Assembly (NCBI GenBank): GCA_032718475.1
Contig: JAUCBJ010008443.1
Span: 22,643-86,642 of the forward strand
Direction: 5' to 3'
Source of the DNA: Nemertoderma westbladi
Lineage: Eukaryota; Xenacoelomorpha; Nemertodermatida; Nemertodermatidae
Length of the DNA stretch: 64,000 nucleotides
The notes below the pieces were generated by a model. It saw only the letters and a program-made list of their open reading frames with translations. It made no database searches and was not told where the DNA came from. The translations under genes and the position numbers were made by a program. Below, piece after piece: positions 1 to 10,700 of this stretch. Positions within the stretch are counted from its first letter, which is position 1. Every line of letters begins with the position of its first letter.

Positions 1-959
1 TATGTGAGTGAGAATGATGAGTGCTGGTCGATTCCTTAACAATCTGCTTACATATCTAACAGTATGTGAGTGAGAATGATGAGTGCTGGTGGATTCTTTA
101 ACAATCTGCTTACATCTCCAACAGTATGTGAGTGAGAATGATGAGTGCCGGTCGATTCCTTAACAATCTGCTTACATCTCCAACAGTATGTGAGTGAGAA
201 TGATGGGTGCTGGTGGATTCCTTAACAATCTGCTTACATATCTAACAGTATGTGAGTGAGAATGATGAGTGCTGGTGGATTCTTTAACAATCTGCTTACA
301 TCTCCAACAGTATGTGAGTGAGAATGATGAGTGCCGGTCGATTCCTTAACAATCTGCTTACATCTCCAACAGTATGTGAGTGAGAATGATAAGTGCTGGT
401 CGATTCCTTAACAATCTGCTTACATCTCCAACAGTATGTGAGTGAGAATGATGTGTGCTGGTGGATTCCTTAACAATCTGCGTACATCTCCAACAGTATG
501 TGAGCTAGAATGATGAGTGCTGGTCGATTCCTTAACAATCTGCTTACATCTCCAACAGCATGTGAGTGAGAATGATGGGTGCTGGTGGATTCCTTAACAA
601 TCTGCTTACATCTCCAACAGTATGTGAGTGAGAATGATGAGTGCTGGTCGATTCCTTAACAATCTGCTTACATCTCCAACAGTATGTGAGTGAGAATGAT
701 GGGTGCTGGTGGATTCCTTAACAATCTGCTTACATCTCCAACAGTATGTGAGTGAGAATGATGGGTGCTGGTAGATTCCTTAACAATCTGCTTACATATC
801 TAACAGTATGTGAGTGAGAATGATGGGAGTTGGTGGATTCCTTAACAATCTGCGTACATTTCCAACAGTATGTGAATGAGAATGATGGGTGCTGGTGGAT
901 TCCTTAACAATCTGCTTACATCTCCAACAGTATGTGAGTGAGAATGATGAGTGCTGGTC
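1..959. repeat. 62-bp minisatellite array, left segment
   Basis: About 15.5 head-to-tail units of 62 bp that fill the window from its first base. Units differ at a few diagnostic sites: gatgAgtgctggtCg, gatgGgtgctggtGg, gccggtgg, and atatctaac versus atctccaac. Because 62 is not a multiple of 3 and the unit contains stops, no long frame is open. The array is the same one that resumes at 4715 after the LINE insertion, and it probably continues to the left of the window. It lies in the intron upstream of the first visible dynein exon. Confidence 0.97.
953..959. repeat. Target-site duplication, left copy
   Basis: GCTGGTC immediately before the LINE 5' end. It is repeated at 4715-4721 directly after the LINE tail. 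Removing the LINE and one copy restores a normal 62-bp unit of the gctggtcgattcc variant, so this is a true 7-bp target-site duplication. Confidence 0.85.
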
Positions 960-1379
960 TCAGGTCAGGTCAGGTATTCTAGGTCATTGATCAAGAAAAC
1001 TTGCCACCTCCATGCAGCATAAAGGAGGTGCCACCTGTAGCTGCATAGACCCTCTTACTAGGGCAAATCTGGTCCTGTAACTAGGACCCCCTTCGTTCTG
1101 GGATAAGGACGCCCTTGGTCCTGGATTAAGGACCCATATACTTGGCTGCAGGGGTATATGGCCTGACCAGGCAGATGGTGATCTACCAATGGCTGGTTAG
1201 GATTAGAGTGTTCTCATATCCACTCTGAGGGCACTTCACTGCGACCTGCACCTGGCAGCAAGGGTACAGGGCATGACCCAGCAGATGAGCTGCAACAGCC
1301 AATGGTGGGTCATGTACGCCAGAGTAGATATGGGTGATGGGCCTCATATCTGACTCCATTGCGACACCCACCCTGTGGA

Positions 1380-4300
1380 ATGGCAAACCAGGGTGTGGTA
1401 TTTGCCCCGAGAGCTGACTCGGCAAAAAAGCACCCCCCAACCCCCACTATGGATTACATTAGCAATGCGGAGGTCCGGCCACTAGAGGCCAGTGGAATTA
1501 CCGGACACAATCGGCCTCACAGGCGTCAGTTAACTCCTGACCGGCTGCCTGTCTCACCCCCTACTGGAGAGAGAGCAGCCAACAATTCTTTGAGTCCCTT
1601 TCCTGATGACCTTTCTGGCCCAAACCCTGGGTCACCAGGGAGGCCAGATTGTGATGGGGAGAGGGATTCTGGAGTTGGAGGCTACTCTCATGTTCCACCC
1701 CGACCAACAAAGCCATTGGTGAATCTGAGGCAAGTCACTAGACTAGCCTCAGTAAACACCCTAACACTCGGGTCCCCAATGCGACAAGGTGAGCTGACTG
1801 CCTTGGCAGATAAGCTTTCTCTTAGCGCAGTGGGTGTTCAAGAGCACCGAATGCAGACTGGACAGACTGATGAGGTTCTGATTAAGGACATGGGGGGCGG
1901 TTGGCGACTCGCCCTCGCGTCAGCAGATGATAGTGGCAATGGTGGAATTGGTCTATTGATGAATCCAACTGCACATGCAGCATTGGACAAAATAGACCAA
2001 ATCTCTAACCGCATCATCCGTTGCCACTTCTCATGTTCTGGAAGACTGGCTAAGAAGTTTCCTAAGGTGGTTCTGATTGTGTGCTACTCTCCAACTAGTG
2101 TTGCCCCTGTAGAGGAGGTGGAAAATTTCTACCACAATCTACAAGCAGCAACTGATGGAGTGGATCAGCATGCATTCTTAACATTCCTGGGAGACTTTAA
2201 TGCAAGTCTGCATCAATCACCTACATCGCCCTGGGTCTATAGCAATAGTGTTAACCGAAATTCTGTCCATCTTCAGGATTTTATCTCTGGAAATGGATTG
2301 TTTTCGGCTGGAACCCAGTTCAAGAAGCGAACTGGAAAGCTATGGACTCATAGTGGACCCAGTGGTCACAAGTCCCAGATAGACCATATTCTGTTTCGTA
2401 GGAAATACAGGAGCTCTATACAAGACTGTAATGCATTTACACTTCGACCCTTCTCCAGTGATCACCGCCTTATTGTGGCCAAGGTAAGACTTAGTCTGCG
2501 TGCTAGCAGAACAACGAAATCTGCCTTGCCACGGCATGACTGGTCCTCTCTGTTGCAACAGCCAAGTGTGAGATCCAGCTTCACACTACAGCTGAGCAAC
2601 AGGTATGAGGCTCTTGCCTCTGAGGCGGCAGATCACTGTGAGGGCTATACTGCCTTTACAGAAGCAGTTAAGTTAGCAGCTGCAGAAACAGTTCCTGTAT
2701 ACCCTCGAAACAGGAAAAGGGCCCCCTGGACTGACAACAAAATTCAGAAGTGCCGAAATGACCTTCATAAGGCGCAGAAAGAGTCCCGACTCAAACAGAC
2801 TACAGCGGCCAAGAATGCAGTTAAAGCTGCATCTAGGTCCCTGAACAGGCAGTACTCTGTTAATCTACAGGAGCTAATAAACCAACAGGTTGATGCCATC
2901 AATGATGCTGACGACAGCAGGCAATCATCCCAGGCATGGAAATCGATCAATCTGCTTACTGGGCGGAAAAGCCAACCAACCACCAAGGTTAAGGCTGAAT
3001 CACCAGCCGATCGCCTCAATGGTTGGAAAGCCCACTTTGAAAAGCTCCTCAATAATGACAGGGTATTGCCTGATAACTTTATAGAAGTAAAAGTGTCTGA
3101 GTCTGTACTCCCAGATATTCCCATTGGCGATATCTCCTTTGCAGAAGTGAAGGCTGCTGCAAAGAGCATTAAGACCAATCGTGCCAGTGGAGTAGATGGT
3201 GTTCCCCCTGAGGTCTTTAAAATACCTGAGTGTTTAAAGCTCATCTATCCCATCATAGTAGACATGTACCGTACAACAAGAGTCCCACAAGAAATGAAAA
3301 CAAATAAGTTGGTGCCAGTTCCCAAGAAGGGCAACCTAACACTCTATGGTTCTTTTCGGGGAATCTCATTGATCTCGATTGCTGCAAAACTATACAATAG
3401 AATTCTATTAAATCGCATCAGGGATCCCATTGAGAGACTGCTACGTGGAAATCAGAATGGGTTCCGTAAAGGTCGTGGGACCATGGAGCCCATTTTGGCA
3501 CTTAGAAGGATAATTGAAGAGTTATCAAAAAAGAAAGACAGGCATCTGGCTGTTATCTTTGTTGACTTCTTCAAGGCCTTTGATTCAGTCTCTCGCTCAC
3601 GTATGTTCAGCATACTTTCATTATATGGGATTCCTGATGAAATTATTGCAGCAATCAGATCAGTATACGATGGTTCGACAACATTTGTGTCTACTGTTGA
3701 TGGTGACACAGAACCATTTGAAGTGTTATGGGGCGTCCTCCAAGGAGACACACTTGCACCATTCTTGTTCATTATTGTGGTTGACTATGTTCTACGCATG
3801 TCCTTAGATCATCATAATGATGATGGGGTGATGATAACTCCACCTACTGGCTCCAGAAGTCGAGGAAATCCTGCCAAGTACCTAACTGATCTAGACTTTG
3901 CTGATGACTTAGGAGTACTCTCAGAATCATTAGAGGGAGCCCAGCGGCTCCTCAGCTCATTAGAACATGCTGCTTCTAGTGTTGGTCTTTTTATTAACTC
4001 CAGAAAGACCAAAATTCTGACAGTTAACTTTGAAAGTCCTCAGCAAGTCTCTGATCGGATGAGCATAAGCTCAAAGGATGGTATGCTTGAGCATGTGGAC
4101 GACTTCTGTTACCTGGGATCATGGATCCGGAAGTCAGGTGAGGACCTTCGAATACGTAAGGGAAAGGCATGGGCAGCCTTGAATAGGCTTTCCAGGATTT
4201 GGAAGTCACCTAGAATTAATCGAAAACTTAAGGTCCGATTATTCAGAGCAGCAGTAGTTCCAGTACTCCTCTACGGGAGTCCATGCTGGGCTCTAACTGC

Positions 4301-4676
4301 TGAGGACACCAAATCTCTGGATGGCACATTCACAAGAATGCTACGCCGGGTACATTGTGTCAAGTACAATGCACACATCTCCAACCAGACACTATATAAC
4401 ATTGGAGGTGTCTCATTGGTTCCCCCAAGCTTGACACTAGAACAAAATCGCCTCCGCTTTGCAGGACATTGCTTTCGCCGTGAGGACCAGCCAGTGCATA
4501 ATCTTGTACTTTGGCAGCCTCATGGAGTGAATAAGCATGGTGGACAGCCCATGACTTTCTTGAGACGCATCTTAAAGGACACTGGCCTTAAAGATGCGGA
4601 TGATCTAGCAAATGTCATGGGTGATAGGGAGTTGTGGCGGTGCAATTTTGTTGACAAGCCGGCACAGCATTCTTAA
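1380..4676 (+). CDS. LINE endonuclease/reverse transcriptase polyprotein
   Basis: A 1,098-residue ORF from the first in-frame ATG (1380); the frame is open back to a stop at 1335 but holds no earlier ATG. Residues 1-115 are Pro/Gly/Arg-rich linker. An exonuclease-endonuclease-phosphatase (APE) domain spans about 125-365, with catalytic-type motifs GVQEHR (Glu near 155), GDFNAS (near 270) and SSDHRL (near 360). Reverse transcriptase spans about 600-880, with GFRKGRGT, VDFFKAFD (near 728), LQGDTLAPFLF and the catalytic FADD (near 840). The C-terminal 220 residues carry the LLYGSPCWALT and RLRFAGHCFRRED blocks usual in RTE-type proteins. The protein nicks target DNA and copies the element RNA by target-primed reverse transcription. 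There are no internal stops or frameshifts, so this copy may be active. Confidence 0.93.
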   Translation: MANQGVVFAPRADSAKKHPPTPTMDYISNAEVRPLEASGITGHNRPHRRQLTPDRLPVSPPTGERAANNSLSPFPDDLSGPNPGSPGRPDCDGERDSGVGGYSHVPPRPTKPLVNLRQVTRLASVNTLTLGSPMRQGELTALADKLSLSAVGVQEHRMQTGQTDEVLIKDMGGGWRLALASADDSGNGGIGLLMNPTAHAALDKIDQISNRIIRCHFSCSGRLAKKFPKVVLIVCYSPTSVAPVEEVENFYHNLQAATDGVDQHAFLTFLGDFNASLHQSPTSPWVYSNSVNRNSVHLQDFISGNGLFSAGTQFKKRTGKLWTHSGPSGHKSQIDHILFRRKYRSSIQDCNAFTLRPFSSDHRLIVAKVRLSLRASRTTKSALPRHDWSSLLQQPSVRSSFTLQLSNRYEALASEAADHCEGYTAFTEAVKLAAAETVPVYPRNRKRAPWTDNKIQKCRNDLHKAQKESRLKQTTAAKNAVKAASRSLNRQYSVNLQELINQQVDAINDADDSRQSSQAWKSINLLTGRKSQPTTKVKAESPADRLNGWKAHFEKLLNNDRVLPDNFIEVKVSESVLPDIPIGDISFAEVKAAAKSIKTNRASGVDGVPPEVFKIPECLKLIYPIIVDMYRTTRVPQEMKTNKLVPVPKKGNLTLYGSFRGISLISIAAKLYNRILLNRIRDPIERLLRGNQNGFRKGRGTMEPILALRRIIEELSKKKDRHLAVIFVDFFKAFDSVSRSRMFSILSLYGIPDEIIAAIRSVYDGSTTFVSTVDGDTEPFEVLWGVLQGDTLAPFLFIIVVDYVLRMSLDHHNDDGVMITPPTGSRSRGNPAKYLTDLDFADDLGVLSESLEGAQRLLSSLEHAASSVGLFINSRKTKILTVNFESPQQVSDRMSISSKDGMLEHVDDFCYLGSWIRKSGEDLRIRKGKAWAALNRLSRIWKSPRINRKLKVRLFRAAVVPVLLYGSPCWALTAEDTKSLDGTFTRMLRRVHCVKYNAHISNQTLYNIGGVSLVPPSLTLEQNRLRFAGHCFRREDQPVHNLVLWQPHGVNKHGGQPMTFLRRILKDTGLKDADDLANVMGDRELWRCNFVDKPAQHS

Positions 4677-4683
4677 AAATGCA

Positions 4684-4714
4684 GCTGCAATGCAGCATGC
4701 CGATCCTAGTAGTA
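4684..4714 (+). promoter_or_regulatory. LINE 3' hairpin and TAG-microsatellite tail
   Basis: GCTGC-AAT-GCAGC forms a short hairpin just after the stop codon, followed by catgccgatcc and (TAG)n. The same end is seen at 26351, 30128, 35114 (minus strand) and 59664. A conserved 3' end of this kind is the expected recognition site for the element's own reverse transcriptase; that role is inferred. Confidence 0.6.
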
Positions 4715-7700
4715 GCTGGTCGATTCCTTAACAATCTGCTTACATCTCCAACAGTATGTGAGTGAGAATGATGGGTGCTGGTGGATTCCTTAACAATCTG
4801 CTTACATCTCCAACAGTATGTGAGTGAGAATGATGGGTGCTGGTGGATTCCTTAACAATCTGCTTACATCTCCAACAGTATGTGAGTGAGAATGATGGGT
4901 GCTGGTGGATTCCTTAACAATCTGCTTACATCTCCAACAGTATGTGAGTGAGAATGATGGGTGCTGGTGGATTCCTTAACAATCTGCTTACATCTCCAAC
5001 AGTATGTGAGTGAGAATGATGAGTGCCGGTGGATTCCTTAACAATCTGCTTACATATCCAACAGTATGTGAGTGAGAATGATGAGTGCTGGTCGATTCCT
5101 TAACAATCTGCTTACATCTCCAACAGTATGTGAGTGAGAATGATGAGTGCTGGTGGATTCCTTAACAATCTGCTTACATCTCCAACAGTATGTGAGTGAG
5201 AATGATGGGTGCTGGTGGATTCCTTAACAATCTGCTTACATATCTAACAGTATGTGAGTGAGAATGATGAGTGCTGGTGGATTCTTTAACAATCTGCTTA
5301 CATCTCCAACAGTATGTGAGTGAGAATGATGGGTGCTGGTGGATTCCTTAACAATCTGCTTACATCTCCAACAGTATGTGAGTGAGAATGATGGGTGCTG
5401 GTGGATTCCTTAACAATCTGCTTACATCTCCAACAGTATGCGAGTGAGAATGATGAGTGCTGGTCGATTCCTTAACAATCTGCTTACATCTCCAACAGTA
5501 TGTGAGTGAGAATGATGGGTGCTGGTGGATTCCTTAACAATCTGCTTACATCTCCAACAGTATGTGAGTGAGAATGATGAGTGCTGGTCGATTCCTTAAC
5601 AATCTGCTTACATCTCCAACAGTATGTGAGTGAGAATGATGGGTGCTGGTGGATTCCTTAACAATCTGCTTACATCTCCAACAGTATGCGAGTGAGAATG
5701 ATGAGTGCTGGTCGATTCCTTAACAATCTGCTTACATCTCCAACAGTATGTGAGTGAGAATGATGGGAGTTGGTGGATTCCTTATCAATCTGCTTACATC
5801 TCCAACAGTATGCGAGTGAGAATGATGAGTGCTGGTCGATTCCTTAACAATCTGCTTACATCTCCAACAGTATGTGAGTGAGAATGATGGGTGCTGGTGG
5901 ATTCCTTAACAATCTGCTTACATCTCCAACAGTATGTGAGTGAGAATGATGAGTGCTGGACGATTCCTTAACAATCTGCTTACATATCTAACAGTATGTG
6001 AGTGAGAATGATGGGTGCTGGTGGATTCCTTAACAATCTGCTTACATCTCCAACAGTATGTGAGTGAGAATGATGAGTGCTGGTCGATTCCTTGACAATC
6101 TGCTTACATCTCCAACAGTATGTGAGTGAGAATGATGGGTGCTGGTGGATTCCTTAACAATCTGCTTACATCTCCAACAGTATGTGAGTCAGAATGATGG
6201 GTGCTGGTGGATTCCTTAACAATCTGCTTACATCTCCAACATCATGTGAGTGAGAATGATGAGGGCTGGACGATTCCTTAACAATCTGCTTACATCTCCA
6301 ACAGTATGTGAGTGAGAATGATGGGTGCTGGACGATTCCTTAACAATCTGCTTACATCTCCAACAGTATGTGAGTGAGAATGATGGGTGCTGGTGGATTC
6401 CTTAACAATCTGCTTACATCTCCAACAGTATGTGAGTCAGAATGATGGGTGCTGGTGGATTCCTTAACAATCTGCTTACATCTCCAACATCATGTGAGTG
6501 AGAATGATGAGGGCTGGACGATTCCTTAACAATCTGCTTACATCTCCAACAGTATGTGAGTGAGAATGATGAGTGCTGGACGATTCCTTAACAATCTGCT
6601 TACATCTCCAACAGTATGTGAGTGAGAATGATGGGTGCTGGTGGATTCCTTAACAATCTGCTTACATCTCCAACAGTATGTGAGTGAGAATGATGAGTGC
6701 TGGACGATTCCTTAACAATCTGCTTACATCTCCAACAGTATGTGAGTGAGAATGATGGGTGCTGGTGGATTCCTTAACAATCTGCTTACATCTCCAACAG
6801 TATGTGAGTGAGAATGATGAGTGCTGGACGATTCCTTAACAATCTGCTTACATCTCCAACAGTATGTGAGTGAGAATGATGGGTGCTGGTGGATTCCTTA
6901 ACAATCTGCTTACATCTCCAACATCATGTGAGTGAGAATGATGAGGGCTGGACGATTCCTTAACAATCTGCTTACATCTCCAACAGTATGTGAGTGAGAA
7001 TGATGGGTGCTGGTGGATTCCTTAACAATCTGCTTACATTTCCAACAGTATGTGAGTCAGAATGATGAGTGCCGGTGGATTCCTTAACAATCTGCTTACA
7101 TCTCCAACAGTATGTGAGTGAGAATGATGAGTGCTGGACGATTCCTTAACAATCTGCTTACATCTCCAACAGTATGTGAGTGAGAATGATGGGTGCTGGT
7201 GGATTCCTTAACAATCTGCTTACATCTCCAACAGTATGTGAGTGAGAATGATGAGTGCTGGACGATTCCTTAACAATCTGCTTACATCTCCAACAGTATG
7301 TGAGTGAGAATGATGGGTGCTGGTGGATTCCTTAACAATCTGCTTACATCTCCAACATCATGTGAGTGAGAATGATGAGGGCTGGTCGATTCCTTAACAG
7401 TCTGCTTACATCTCCAACAGTATGTGAGTGAGAATGATGAGTGCCGGTGGATTCCTTAACAATCTGCTTACATTTCCAACAGTATGTGAGTCAGAATGAT
7501 GAGTGCCGGTGGATTCCTTAACAATCTGCTTACATCTCCAACAGTATGTGAGTGAGAATGATGAGTGCTGGTGGATTCCTTGACAATCTGCTTACATCTC
7601 CAACAGTATGTGAGTGAGAATGATGAGTGCTGGTGGATTCCTTAACAATCTGCTTACATCTCCAACAGTATGTGAGTGAGAATGATGAGTGCCGGTGGAT

Positions 7701-10700
7701 TCCTTAACAATCTGCTTACATATCTAACAGTATGTGAGTGAGAATGATGAGTGCTGGTGGATTCCTTAACAATCTGCTTACATCTCCAACAGTATGTGAG
7801 TGAGAATGATGGGTGCTGGTGGATTCTTTAACAATCTGCTTACATCTCCAAAAGTATGTGAGTGAGAATGATGGGTGCTGGTGGATTCTTTAACAATCTG
7901 CTTACATCTCCAACAGTATGTGAGTGAGAATGATGAGTACTGGACGATTCCTTAACAATCTGCTTACATCTCCAACAGTATGTGAGTGAGAATGATGAGT
8001 GCTGGACGATTCCTTAACAATCTGCTTACATCTCCAACAGTATGTGAGTGAGAATGATGAGTGCCGGTGGATTCCTTAACAATCTGCTTACATCTCCAAC
8101 AGTATGTGAGTGAGAATGATGTGTGCTGGTGGTTTCGTTAACAATCTGCTTACATCTCCAACAGTATGTGAGTGAGAATGATGTGTGCTGGTGGATTCCT
8201 TAACAATCTGCTTACATCTCCAACAGTATGTGAGTGAGAATGATGAGTGCTGGACGATTCCTTAACAATCTGCTTACATCTCCAACAGTATGTGAGTGAG
8301 AATGATGAGTGCTGGACGATTCCTTAACAATCTGCTTACATCTCCAACAGTATGTGAGTGAGAATGATGGGTGCTGGTGGATTCCTTAACAATCTGCTTA
8401 CATCTCCAACAGTATGTGAGTGAGAATGATGAGTGCTGGACGATTCCTTAACAATCTGCTTACATCTCCAACAGTATGTGAGTGAGAATGATGGGTGCTG
8501 GTGGATTCCTTAACAATCTCCTTACATCTCCAACAGTATGTGAGTGAGAATGATGGGTGCTGGTGGATTCCTTAACAATCTGCTTACATCTCCAACAGTA
8601 TGTGAGTGAGAATGATGAGTGCTGGACGATTCCTTAACAATCTGCTTACATCTCCAACAGTATGTGAGTGAGAATGATGGGTGCTGGTGGATTCCTTAAC
8701 AATCTGCTTACATCTCCAACAGTATGTGAGTGAGAATGATGAGTGCTGGATGATTCCTTAACAATCTGCTTACATCTCCAACAGTATGTGAGTGAGAATG
8801 ATGAGTGCCGGTGGATTCCTTAACAATCTGCTTACATTTCCAACAGTATGTGAGTGAGAATGATGTGTGCTGGTGGTTTCGTTAACAATCTGCTTACATC
8901 TCCAACAGTATGTGAGTGAGAATGATGGGTGCTGGTGGATTCCTTAACAATCTGCTTACATTTCCAACAGTATGTGAGTCAGAATGATGAGTGCTGGATG
9001 ATTCCTTAACAATCTGCTTACATCTCCAACAGTATGTGAGTGAGAATGATGAGTGCCGGTGGATTCCTTAACAATCTGCTTACATTTCCAACAGTATGTG
9101 AGTGAGAATGATGAGTGCTGGTGGATTCCTTAACAATCTGCTTACATCTCCAACAGTATGTGAGTGAGAATGATGGGTGCTGGTGGATTCTTTAACAATC
9201 TGCTTACATCTCCAACAGTATGTGAGTGAGAATGATGGGTGCTGGTGGATTCTTTAACAATCTGCTTACATCTCCAACAGTATGTGAGTGAGAATGATGG
9301 GTGCTGGTGGATTCTTTAACAATCTGCTTACATCTCCAACAGTATGTGAGTGAGAATGATGGGTGCTGGTGGATTCTTTAACAATCTGCTTACATCTCCA
9401 ACAGTATGTGAGTGAGAATGATGAGTGCTGGACGATTCCTTAACAATTTGCTTACATCTCCAACAGTATGTGAGTGAGAATGATGAGTGCCGGTGGATTC
9501 CTTAACAATCTGCTTACATTTCCAACAGTATGTGAGTCAGAATGATGAGTGCCGGTGGATTCCTTAACAATCTGCTTACATCTCCAACAGTATGTGAGTG
9601 AGAATGATGAGTGCTGGACGATTCCTTAACAATCTGCTTACATCTCCAACAGTATGTGAGTGAGAATGATGGGTGCTGGTGGATTCCTTAACAATCTGCT
9701 TACATCTCCAACAGTATGTGAGTGAGAATGATGAGTGCTGGACGATTCCTTAACAATCTGCTTACATCTCCAACAGTATGTGAGTGAGAATGATGGGTGC
9801 TGGTGGATTCCTTAACAATCTGCTTACATCTCCAACAGTATGTGAGTGAGAATGATGAGTGCTGGACGATTCCTTAACAATCTGCTTACATCTCCAACAG
9901 TATGTGAGTGAGAATGATGAGTGCTGGACGATTCCTTAACAATCTGCTTACATCTCCAACAGTATGTGAGTGAGAATGATGAGTGCTGGACGATTCCTTA
10001 ACAATCTGCTTACATCTCCAACAGTATGTGAGTGAGAATGATGGGTGCTGGTGGATTCCTTAACAATCTGCTTACATCTCCAACAGTATGTGAGTGAGAA
10101 TGATGAGTGCTGGACGATTCCTTAACAATCTGCTTACATCTCCAACAGTATGTGAGTGAGAATGATGGGTGCTGGTGGATTCCTTAACAATCTGCTTACA
10201 TCTCCAACATCATGTGAGTGAGAATGATGAGGGCTGGTCGATTCCTTAACAGTCTGCTTACATCTCCAACAGTATGTGAGTGAGAATGATGAGTGCCGGT
10301 GGATTCCTTAACAATCTGCTTACATTTCCAACAGTATGTGAGTCAGAATGATGAGTGCCGGTGGATTCCTTAACAATCTGCTTACATCTCCAACAGTATG
10401 TGAGTGAGAATGATGAGTGCTGGTGGATTCCTTAACAATCTGCTTACATCTCCAACAGTATGTGAGTGAGAATGATGGGTGCTGGTGGATTCTTTAACAA
10501 TCTGCTTACATCTCCAACAGTATGTGAGTGAGAATGATGGGTGCTGGTGGATTCTTTAACAATCTGCTTACATCTCCAACAGTATGTGAGTGAGAATGAT
10601 GAGTGCTGGACGATTCCTTAACAATCTGCGTACATCTCCAACAGTATGTGAGTGAGAATGATGAGTGCTGGTCGATTCCTTAACAATCTGCTTACATCTC

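Larger units (their letters stand above)
960..4714 (+). mobile_element. Full-length RTE-like LINE (copy 1)
   Basis: A 3,755-bp APE-type non-LTR retrotransposon inserted in the 62-bp array. It has a 420-bp 5' leader that opens with a short CAGGT-type direct repeat (960-976). A single ORF follows, then a 3' UTR of only about 38 bp ending in a TAG microsatellite tail instead of poly(A). A 5-bp stem hairpin (GCTGC-AAT-GCAGC, 4684-4696) precedes the tail. A 7-bp target duplication flanks the insert. Single ORF, tiny 3' UTR and microsatellite tail are typical of the RTE group; the exact clade is an inference. It is the only copy in the window with an intact 5' end. Confidence 0.93.

Noticed and set aside
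1359-1379. TTG start for the copy-1 LINE ORF
   Set aside because: In a eukaryotic element the first in-frame ATG at 1380 is the more credible start.
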